From Limnephilus marmoratus (taxonomy: Eukaryota > Arthropoda > Insecta > Trichoptera > Limnephilidae), in NCBI GenBank assembly GCA_917880885.1, contig OU862919.1:55527058-55591057 (forward strand): a DNA stretch of 64,000 nt. The letters run 5' to 3'. The position numbers and the translations under genes are program-made. Position 1 is the first letter of the stretch; every line of letters begins with the position of its first letter. Positions 10,441-19,663 of the stretch are shown here, one piece after another. The notes under the pieces are model-generated. The model was given only the letters and a program-made list of their open reading frames with translations. It did not search any database and was not told the origin of the DNA.

Positions 10441-11692
10441 CTAACTAACTAACTAACCATCACGCCGTTTCCCCTCAGGGGTAGGCAGAGAGGACGGACC
10501 GCCAAACAACTCGGTCTTGGCACACACTCTTTGCCTCACTCACATTCATACATCGTCTCATACATTCTCTTCTATTGTTCTGACTTTTGACATGGCCCGA
10601 CTCAAGTATTTGATTCACTTGATCGTGCCACGTCTTCCTCGGGCGTCCCCGACTTCTTCCACCATTCACATTCGCGTCGTATATTCTTCTTACACTACTT
10701 TCTTCGTTCATTCGTTCTACATGCCCAAACAATCTGAGGGTCCCTTTCTTAATCTTACTCATTATGCTTACATCAGCCTTACATTCTTTGCGGATATCCA
10801 CATTTCTCACACGATCATACATTGTTTTACCACACATACGTCTCAGGGATCTCATTTCAACAGCATTCAGCTTACTTTCATCCTTCCTCTGCCAGTTCCA
10901 TGCCTCACTGCCATACATCAGGGTAGGTACCAGGACTCCATTGTGGACTGCTAGCTTCGCTTCTTTTGACAGTTTTTATTAGCGCCAACGGCATTCAGTC
11001 CACCATTAATGGAGTTACCGGCATTTACCCTTCTTTCAATATCTCTATCAGCCTTCCCATCTCTCGTAAACACACTACCCAGATACACAAACTCATCCAC
11101 CTGCTCCAAGTATTCATCATTCACAACTATGTTGCATACTGTTTTCGTACTCTCTCTTTCAAACACCATGACTTTAGACTTACTTACATTCATCATTAAC
11201 TCATTCTTCATACATACTTCATTCATCCTTGATACGAGAGACTGTAGATCTTCCATAGTATTAGAAATCAGCACCGCATCATCAGCATACAACAGGCAAC
11301 ATACTTTCAGATTACTCAATTTCGCGCCCAATCCCAACTCTTTCAATTCTTGCATACAATTATCCATGTATAGATTGAATAACCATGGTGACATTACGCA
11401 GCCTTGCTTGACACCTTTTGTGATGTCAAACCACCCCGTAAAACCACCGTTCACCCTAACACACGCAACGCTTCCCTCGTACAGAGATGCAATTGCCTGT
11501 ATGAGATTTGTATTCACTCCATACTTGGACAACACCTTCCATAACTTTTTCCTGTCGACTCGGTCGTATGCTTTTTGTAGATCTACAAAAGCGCAGAAAA
11601 GTTTCTGGTTTTTCGCCAGAAACTTCTCAGTGAGCATACGCAAGGAGAAAATCTGGTCCATGCATCCCCTTCCACTCATAAAGGCACCTTGC
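10441..11692 (-). mobile_element. RTE-like LINE, 5'-truncated, with TSD and (GTTA)n tail
   Basis: An 11-bp duplication TATCTACATAA flanks the copy at 10430-10440 and 11693-11703. On the - strand the element ends with GGGGAAACGGCGTGATG and a (GTTA)n tail (10441-10457), the simple-repeat tail typical of RTE elements. It starts inside the RT domain and so is 5'-truncated. It sits exactly at the left edge of the Helitron-like array, whose first base follows the right TSD copy. Confidence 0.85.
10475..11679 (-). pseudogene. RT domain and C-terminus of the RTE-like LINE, one frameshift
   Basis: 10951-11679 encodes RT with GRGCMDQIFSLRMLTEKF, FVDLQKAYDRVDR (motif A), GVKQGCVMSPWLFNLYMD (motif B), LLYADDAVLIS (catalytic YADD at 11278-11289) and EFVYLGSVFTRDG. 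After a frameshift near 10950, 10475-10918 continues with MYGSEAWNW, MRSLRRMCGKTMYDRVRN, LRLFGHVERM and GRSRGRPRKTWHDQV, the C-terminal block seen in RTE-group LINEs. The endonuclease is absent because of 5' truncation. Long open frames on the opposite strand here are shadows. Confidence 0.85.
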
Positions 11693-12002
11693 TATCTACA
11701 TAATATATATATATAGTATTGTTTGGTTTTGGGAGAGGTCTTTTTCCGCGCACTTTTTGGTTGACGCAAAAACGACCAGTACGCCCTTTGCGTTTCACCC
11801 ACCTCAAGGTTCACTTTCGGTTGAAGCAAATTGGGACTGAAAACTGTAAGCAAATTTTTTTCGACAAAATGAAATATATACAGGGATTTATTCTCCGATA
11901 CGAATCGGCGGCGAAAACTAGAAGCTCTACTCGAATCACTCGATTCGGCTCGGTTGTATTTCCCGCCGACAGATAGCGTTTCAAAAAAAAAATGACAAAA
12001 AA

Positions 12003-12134
12003 AGACTTAGCATTTTCCTCAAAGGAAAATGCTAGGTCTATGGTCAAAATCTTAGATGTCAAATTTTTAGCCTAACAAAACGGAACTCTCGGCGGTTTCG
12101 GTCGTTGTTTTTCGGAAAACGACATTACCGCCGA
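12003..12134 (+). repeat. two conserved stem-loops of type A units
   Basis: Stem-loop 1: AGACTTAGCATTTTCC (12003-12018) with GGAAAATGCTAGGTCT (12024-12039), 5-nt loop, one wobble. Stem-loop 2: TCGGCGGT (12089-12096) with ACCGCCGA (12127-12134), enclosing GTCGTT (12101-12106) with AACGAC (12118-12123). Both recur in unit 2 (14153-14189; 14239-14284) and unit 9 (37172-37208; about 37258-37303). Stem-loop 1 is damaged in unit 4. Role unknown. Confidence 0.75.
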
Positions 12135-12470
12135 AAAACCGATTCCGGGCTAGATGTTTTTTGAAAATACGATAGCCGGATAGATTCCGCAACTTTTAAC
12201 ACCAATAAAACATATGATTCTCATATAAAATACGTCAGGAGATGCTGACGAAACACGAAATTTTCCGAAAAAAAATCATCAAAATACGCGCTCACAGATT
12301 CCATCGGAAGTTTAAATATTCCTGGCCAGTTCAAATTAATACGTTTTTCATTCGGGGTAGGTACCTACTTATTTCGGTAGTATTGCAAATATGATGAAAA
12401 AAGCTAAGATTGCCGGAATCTAAGGAAATGCGCAGGTACCTACCTGAATGGGTACCTACACAACGAATTA

Positions 12471-12680
12471 GGTTTTAATGCAATAAATACTACGGTAAGG
12501 TTGTTTCGATGATACAGAATAATGGAACTTTTTTTAAGTTAATTTTCACGTTCTGTGATGGTTCTACTCAAATTCTATTGTTTTATCATTACAGACCAGT
12601 TACATCACAAAACTGAAATAATTACAGAACTCGAACGGAACTTTATAGAACTGAAAATTTACTAGAAAAGTTTAAAGAAT
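12471..12680 (+). other. candidate captured gene fragment: 100-bp intron plus downstream exon-like segment
   Basis: ACG|GTAAGG at 12495 and ...TTTTATCATTACAG| at 12594 bound a 100-bp pyrimidine-rich-ended segment with the look of a small insect intron. The 3' side reads QLHHKTEIITELERNF and a few more residues in one frame. Equivalent segments are in unit 2 (intron 14645-14744), unit 4 (20824-20923) and unit 9 (37664-37761). Type C units keep a diverged version (acceptor TTTCAAAATAG and TEIITELE) near 31780, 34973 and 40424. Helitrons are known to carry host gene pieces; the donor is not recognised. Confidence 0.4.
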
Positions 12681-12748
12681 TGTCAATTTTTTTTATTAAT
12701 TATTATTTTTTATTTTTAAGTGTGTTCTATTTGAACATTGTTAAATAA

Positions 12749-12779
<31 letters not shown>

Positions 12780-13071
12780 CATTACGCGTGTTCTAGGTAG
12801 GTACTTACTTGCGGGGACTTTTTTCATTTAAAAATCAAAACATGATATTGAATGAATTTATTTATAGTGAAAATTATTTTATGCTCAACAGCATAATGGC
12901 GTCGTTTTGGTGAAATATTACAACAAAGTACCTACTTAGTACTTACACTTGCAAAATGAAATACAATACAACTACAATAGTGAGCTCCGGCATAATGAAA
13001 TTTTGCACTGCTAAACCGTGCAACCGATTGTTATTATTAATGGACTATTTGTGCGTAAATAAATTAATTAT

Positions 13072-13740
13072 ATACAGCGGGTACCCGGCATGCGTTGCGA
13101 GGCCACTTTAACTTCGGGGTCAACTAAACCGTAATGGTTCCCTACCAAGTCCCGGGAAACAACATTATAAAATTATGCACTTTATAAAATTATATACAAC
13201 GGGTACCCGGCATGCGTTGCAAGGCCACTTTAACCTAAGGGTCAACTAAACTGTAATGGTTCCATCCCAAGTCCCCGGAAACTACATAATAATGCAAGCG
13301 CCTGCACTATGTAACATTATATACAACGGGTACCCGGCGTGCGTTGCAAGGTCACTGTAACCTAGGAGTCAACTTTACTGTAATGGTTTCATCCCGATTC
13401 CCGGGAAATAAAATTTTAATGCAAGCGCCTGCAATTTATAACATAATATACAACGGGTACACGGCATGCGTTGCAAGGTCACTGTAACTTCGGGGTCAAC
13501 TTAACTGTAATGGTTCCATCCCAATTCCCGGGAAATAACATTTTAAAGCAAGTGCCTGCAATATATAACATGATATACAACGGTTACTCGGCATGCGTTG
13601 CAAGGTCACTGTAACCTCGGGATCAACTTAACTGTAATGGTTCCATTCCAATTCCTGGGAAATTACATTTTAATGCAAGCGCTGCACTACATAACATTAT
13701 ATACAACGGGTACCCGGCATGCGTTGCAAGGCCACTGTGA
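13072..13740 (+). repeat. minisatellite of unit 1, 6 monomers of about 122-129 bp
   Basis: Each monomer opens with CAACGGGTACCCGGCATGCG then TTGCAAGG, followed by a more variable part. GGGTACCC and GCATGC are palindromes inside the conserved opening. Confidence 0.9.
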
Positions 13741-13825
13741 ACTCAGGTTTCTTCATATATTTAATTTAACACACACTCCTCCTCGCTTCATCCACGTTCA
13801 CACGTCAAATCGCATAGTGTCTTAA

Positions 13826-13859
13826 CCCGTCAGTTGCTTCTGCAACGGGCAAAACCTAG
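13826..13859 (+). terminator. rolling-circle 3' end: hairpin plus CTAG (unit 1, representative)
   Basis: CCCG (13826-13829) pairs with CGGG (13846-13849), and TTGC (13834-13837) with GCAA (13842-13845), over a TTCT loop with a 4-nt bulge TCAG. CAAAACCTAG follows and the next unit starts with T. The same arrangement ends every unit, with variants: ATTTTT loops and CCCCGCTAG in unit 3, CCCCGCTAT in unit 8, CCCAGCTAG in unit 10. In Helitrons such a hairpin signals termination of strand transfer. Confidence 0.75.
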
Positions 13860-16112
13860 TATATAGTATTGTTTGGTTTTGGGAGAGGTCTTTTTCCGCG
13901 CACTTTTTGGTTGACGCAAAAACGACCAGTACGCCCTTTGCGTTTCACCCACCTCAAGGTTCACTTTCGGTTGAAGCAAATTGGGACTGAAAACTGTAAG
14001 CAAATTTTTTTCGACAAAATGAAATATATACAGGGATTTATTCTCCGATACGAATCGGCGGCGAAAACTAGAAGCTCTACTCGAATCACTCGATTCGGCT
14101 CGGTTGTATTTCCCGCCGACAGATAGCGTTTCAAAAAAAAAATGACAAAAAAAGACTTAGCATTTTCCTCAAAGGAAAATGCTAGGTCTATGGTCAAAAT
14201 CTTAGATGTCAAATTTTTAGCCTAACAAAACGGAACTCTCGGCGGTTTCGGTCGTTGTTTTTCGGAAAACGACATTACCGCCGAAAAACCGATTCCGGGC
14301 TAGATGTTTTTTGAAAATACGATAGCCGGATAGATTCCGCAACTTTTAACACCAATAAAACATATGATTCTCATATAAAATACGTCAGGAGATGCTGACG
14401 AAACACGAAATTTTCCGAAAAAAAATCATCAAAACACGCGCTCACAGATTCCATCGGAAGTTTAATTATTGCTGGCCAGTTCAAATTAACACGTTTTTCA
14501 TTCGGGGTAGGTACCTATTTACTTCGGTAGTATTGCAAATATGATGAAAAAAGCAAGGATTGCCGGAATCTAAGGAAATGCGCAGGTACCTACCTGAACG
14601 GGTACCTACACAACGAATTAGGTTTTAATGCAATAAATACTACGGTAAGGTTGTTTCGATGATACAGAATAATTGAACTTTTTTTAAGTTAATTTTCACG
14701 TTCTGTGAAGGTTCTACTCAAATTCTATTGTTTTATCATTACAGACCAGTTACATCACAAAACTGAAATAATTACAGAACTCGAACGGAACTTTATAGAA
14801 CTGAAAATTTACTAGAAAAATTTAAAGAATTGTCAACTTTTTTTTATTAATTATTTTTTTTTATTTTTAAGTGTGTTCTATTTGGACATTGTTAAATAAA
14901 AAAATAATTAGGCGTGTTCTAGGTAGGTACTTACTTCCAGGGACTTTTTTCATTTAAAAATCAAAACATGATATTGAATGAATTTATTTATAGTGAAAAT
15001 TATTTTATGCTCAACAGCATAATGGCGTCGTTTTGGTGAAATATTACAACAAAGTACCTACTTAGTACTTACACTTGCAAAATGAAATACAATACAACTA
15101 CAATAGTGAGCTCCGGCATAATGAAATTTTGCACTGCTAAACCGTGCAACCGATTGTTATTGTTAATGGACTATTTGTGCGTAAATAAATTAATTATATA
15201 CAGCGGATACCCGGCATGCGTTGCGAGGCCACTTTAACTTCGGGGTCAACTAAACCGTAATGGTTCCCTACCAAGTCCCGGGAAACAACATTATAAAATT
15301 ATGCACTTTATAAAATTATATACAACGGGTACCCGGCATGCGTTGCGAGGCCGCTTTAACCTCGGGGTCAATAAAACTGTAATGTTTCCATCCGAAGTCC
15401 TGGGAAACTACATTATAATGCAAGCGCCTGCACTATATAACAGTATATACAACGGGTACCCGGCATGCGTTGCAAGGTCACTGTAACCTCGGGGTCAACT
15501 TAATTATAATGGTTCCATCCCAAGTACCGGGAAACTACATTATAATGCAAGCACCTGCACTATATAAAATTATATACAACGGGTACCCGGTATGCGTTGC
15601 AAGGCGACTTTAACCTAGGGGTCAACTTTACTGTAATGGTTTCATCCCGATTCCCGGGAAATAAAATTTTAATGCAAGCGCCTGCAATTTATAACATAAT
15701 ATACAACGGGTACACGGCATGCGTTGCAAGGTCGCTGTAACCTCGGGGTCAACTTAACTGTAATGGTTCCATCCCAATTCCCGGCAAATAATATTTTAAA
15801 GCAAGTGCCTGCAATATATAACATGATATACAACGGTTACTCGGCATGCGTTGCAAGGTCACTGTAACCTCGGGATCAACTTAACTGTAATGGTTCCATT
15901 CCAATTCCTGGGAAATTACATTTTAATGCAAGCGCTGCACTACATAACATTATATACAACGGGTACCCGGCATGCGTTGCAAGGTCACTGTGAACTCAGG
16001 TTTCTTCGTATATTTAATTTAACACACACTCCTCCTCGCTTCATCCACGTTCACACGTCAAATCGCATAGTGTTTTAACCCGTCAGTTGCTTCTGCAACG
16101 GGCAAAACCTAG
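13860..16112 (+). mobile_element. array unit 2 (type A, 2253 bp)
   Basis: Nearly the same body as unit 1, including both stem-loops and the intron-like segment 14645-14744; it lacks the long (TA)n run and has one more minisatellite monomer. Ends at CTAG 16109-16112. Confidence 0.75.
15196..15990 (+). repeat. minisatellite of unit 2, 7 monomers of about 122-129 bp
   Basis: Same monomer as in unit 1. The ATGCGTTGC core starts near 15218, 15340, 15468, 15592, 15719, 15847 and 15972. Confidence 0.9.
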
Positions 16113-17689
16113 TATATATAGTATTGTTTGGTTTTGGGGTAGGTCAGGGAAAGGTCACGAAAAAGCTCACTTTTGATTTGAGGGGAAAAGTGACCACTTT
16201 GCCCCTCGGGTGGGTGAAACGACAAGGGTCACTTTGGCTTGCTGCAGTTTGGTAAAATAAAATTTGGCAAGCCAAATTGACCTCTAAGTTGATTCAATTT
16301 CAAAGGCCCCACGGTTCACTCTCCTTCGAAGCTATCTATCTCTTTTCAAATGCCCGCAAAAGTTGAGAAAGATATAGCGAAAATCTCCCATACAAAATTG
16401 ATTTGGCTAGGTACATAAATTTTAAATGTCATTCTTCATTTTTCGTTTGCCCACCGGTCGACTTGCATATGCGATTTCGTCGAAAATATCACGCTTGGAA
16501 GCCAAAATTTATTAAAATTACGTCTTCGAGAGTTTTTCAAAGGTTAATTGACCGTCGTAATGATCACTTTTCACAAAAACATCGTTGTTATATTCGTTTC
16601 AAAACTGACATGTGCCAAAAAACCACGGAAAAGTCATATTTCGAAACTAATGTTTAAAAATAGGTACAATTTACACGGAGACGCCTGTCGACAGAATCTA
16701 AAACTGCAGCTTTTCCTTGGAGAAATTCAAAAATGTGTCGAAATCTAAATTGGAACGTTCGCAGATCCTAGCGCGAAAAAAATGCTGTTGTTCAACGACT
16801 GATGGAACAAGTTTCAAATTGATTGTATTCGTACGAGGGTGATTAATAATCTTTATTAAATTTTCTCGAATCTTGCAACACTAAGCATGGAACATTATTC
16901 AAAACCACCGCAAGTTTTCAGCGAGGCCCTGACAGCCTTAGCTGACGTAATTTGTATGTAAAATGTTCTAAAACGGGCGCAGGTGTTCGATTTTCAGGCT
17001 GTGCTTGAGGTGGTTGAGACAAAGTTTTACGGTTGTGTTGCCATATAATGAAATATTATTAACCATTTAAATACTAAGTAGGTACTTAATACAAAATTTT
17101 ATAATATCAAATAAAATGAGGTGCTTATCCAGATGACCAAATTTGTTTTCCTAAATAATAAAAATAAAATTATAGCGCCATTTTTGTGAAAAAAAGCCCT
17201 AGGAATTGTAAAATAATGGATTAAGAGTATCAGGAGCACAGAAATTGACTGAGATAATAATATATATTGTTTTAGCGTCATTAAATTATACACGGTTAAA
17301 CGTTCATCCCATTGCGACGAATCTTTGAGAATTTGATGATGGCATGTCTTCGATTGTGTCTACATACTTCTGTTTGGCAGATTTCTGCTGCTAGGCCCTG
17401 TCGGCGGCTTTATACATACGTATGTTTAACTATATGAAAAACTGTAAAATAGGTACCTGAGAAACTGATAAAAATAATAATAATAATTGGACAATTTATA
17501 GAGCGCCGTTTTTGTGAAAAATCACCTCAAGGGCGCTGATATATTATAAAATTATAAAAATAAAATTAAAGCGCCATTTTTGTGAAAAATTGCATTGCAC
17601 ATTCTGTATAAACGTTACAGGGTACCTACCAGGAGCGCAGAAATTGACTGAGGAATATTTATCTGTATGAAAAACTATAAAATCGTTAG

Positions 17690-18275
17690 GTACCTGAGAA
17701 ACTGATATATCGCCGATATGCAAGTACGCCCATAACTTTCGAATGCATGCACCGAATTGGATAATTATTTTTGTTTTATGTTTGTAATTGTTAGGATAAG
17801 GTTTTTATTGATCTTCTGGTGAGCACTGGCATTATGAAATTTGTATAAAATGGTTGCCGAAATGTTTAAACGCGCATAACTTTCGAACGGATGCATCGAA
17901 TTGAATAATTGTTTTTTTGGTGGGTTCGTTACTGTTAGGACAAGGTTTTGCATAAAAATACCGGTGAGATCTGCCATAATGAAATTTGTTAAAAATGAAT
18001 TGCCGAAATGTATATATGCGTATAACTTTCGAACGAATGCACCGAATCTAAAAATTCTTTTTTTATTGTTTTCGTTACTGATAGGACAAGGTTTTTATAA
18101 AACTACTGGTAAGCTCTGGCATTATGAAATTTGCATAAAAATCAATCGTCGAAATGTATGTACGCGTATAACTTCCGAAAGACTGCACAAAATTGAATAA
18201 ATTTTTTTTTGTTATGTTTGTTTATTGGCTGGTGAGCTCTGGCATTACGAAATTTGCATAAAAATATTTCAATAG
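17690..18275 (+). repeat. second satellite, about 145 bp x 4, unit 3
   Basis: The TAACTTTCGAACG-type core starts at 17733, 17877, 18023 and 18169, giving a period of 144-146 bp. Each monomer also holds GGACAAGGTTTT and a CTGGCATTATGAAATTTG box. Confined to type B units; A and C units hold a single relic (GAGCTC-GGCAT-ATGAAATT). Confidence 0.85.
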
Positions 18276-18324
18276 GTGGCACGCGAGCTGTTTGAAAACT
18301 AAATGTAACGGGAATGAAATAATG

Positions 18325-18436
18325 AGCGCGGGAGGGGGGGGAAAAAACCACGGAGGGGGGGAGGGTAATCTGGGAAGGGGGAGGGGAACCCGGGAGGGGG
18401 TTTTGCGGGATGGAGGAAGGGGGGGGGGGGGGGGTA
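18325..18436 (+). repeat. G-rich tract with 16-G run, unit 3
   Basis: Many runs of three or more G on the + strand, ending in a 16-G homopolymer. This could form G-quadruplexes. The homologous runs are 13 G in unit 5 and 17 G in unit 6. Pro-rich open frames opposite it are artefacts of composition. Confidence 0.8.
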
Positions 18437-18939
18437 GAGTACGCTATGAAAGAATATTTTTTCTGTTCTTTTTTTACTCGAATAAAACAAAATATTAAAA
18501 GGATAAATACCAGGAGTGCAGAACTAAGCAAGGGAAAATATATTAAGAACATGTTTTTTCAATTATTTCTGGCTTTTTGGGAAAGGTGAATTTATATGCA
18601 TTTAATTATTTTTTTTTACATGAGCTCCGCACAGGAGGCCGTGGGGAAAATAATTTCCCTCAGGTCCTATGTCATCTTTGGGGATGCTGTGTGGAGGATT
18701 TTTTTTAAGGAAAGGAAGGAGATGAGAGTTCTGGGAAGGAAAAGGGTTTAAGGGGTGGGTAGGAATCTGGGGTTCAGTGTGTCCTGGACATCCGCCTCCA
18801 AGACCTAGACAGACCTCACCCCATGAACCCGGGCACCCCTACTAAATCACCAAACGTAGCGAACCACTTGAGGTGACCTATGGCAGAGGTGTTGGTTATC
18901 CAATAAAGGACAACTTTGGGGATTTGTATTTCTACATTA

Positions 18940-19545
18940 CATTATATACAACGGGTACCTGGCATGCGTTGCAACAACACTGTAACCTCGGGGTCAACTT
19001 AACTGTAATGGTTCCATTCCAAGTTCCGGGAAACTACATTATAATTCAAGCGCCTTGCAAACGCATGCACTGTATTATAACATTATATACAACGGGTACC
19101 CGGCATGCGTTGCAACATTACTGTAATCTTGGGGTCAACTTAACTTTAAGGGTTCCATTCCAAGTTTTGGAAAACTACATTATAATGCAAGCGCCTTACA
19201 AACGCCTGCTTTATATTATAACATTATATACAAAGGGTACCCGGCATGCGTTGCAAGATCACTGTAACCTCGGGGTCAACTTAACTGTAATGGTTTCATT
19301 CCAAGTTCCAATAAACTACATTATAATGCAAGCGCCTTGCAAACGCCTGCACTTTATTATAACAATGTATACAACGGGTACCCGGCATGCGTTACAAGAT
19401 CACTGTAACCTCGGGGTCAACATAACTGTAATGGATGGAACCAAGTTCAGGGAAACTACATTATTATCCAAGCGCCTTGCAAATGCATGCCTATATTATA
19501 ATATTATAAACAATGGGTACCCGGCATGCGTTGCAAGGTCACTGT
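18940..19545 (+). repeat. minisatellite of unit 3, 5 monomers of about 141 bp
   Basis: The longer monomer form, with GCCTTGCAAACGC between conserved blocks. Because 141 is divisible by three, one frame stays open across monomers; this is not evidence of coding. Confidence 0.9.
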
Positions 19546-19663
19546 AACCTCAGGTTACTCAGGTTGCTCAGGTTGCTCAGTCCTCCTCGCTTCATCCACG
19601 TTCACAGGCAAATCGCATAATTTTTTAACCCGTTAGTTGCATTTTTGCAACGGGCCCCGCTAG

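Larger units (their letters stand above)
11704..13859 (+). mobile_element. array unit 1 (type A, 2156 bp)
   Basis: The body carries two conserved hairpins (12003-12039 and 12089-12134), several GGTAGGTACC motifs, a 100-bp intron-like segment (12495-12594) and six minisatellite monomers. It ends at CTAG 13856-13859. It is nearly identical to unit 2 over the first 1.3 kb, with an extra (TA)n run at about 12756-12779. The 77-85 codon open frames in it are short, unlike known proteins, and are not called. Confidence 0.75.
16113..19663 (+). mobile_element. array unit 3 (type B, 3551 bp)
   Basis: The type B body starts with one copy of a module containing TTTGATTTGAGGGGAAAAG and CGGGTGGGTGAAAC, then 1.4 kb of unique AT-rich sequence, then the 145-bp satellite (17690-18275), a G-rich tract (18325-18436), a conserved 0.3-kb segment ending near 18900 and the 141-bp minisatellite. 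The 3' hairpin has an ATTTTT loop and ends CCCCGCTAG (19660-19663). The 84- and 66-codon open frames at 16403-16748 recur in units 5 and 6 but match nothing I know. Confidence 0.75.

Noticed and set aside
11009..11716. 235-codon open frame on the + strand
   Set aside because: It lies opposite the RTE reverse transcriptase and has no motifs; it is a shadow of the real frame.
13072..13740. Regularly spaced repeats as a CRISPR-like array
   Set aside because: Monomers are homologous over their whole length with no unique spacers, and the DNA is eukaryotic.
18142..18552. Proline-rich open frames opposite the G-rich tracts
   Set aside because: They are created by poly-C on the - strand; composition alone explains them.
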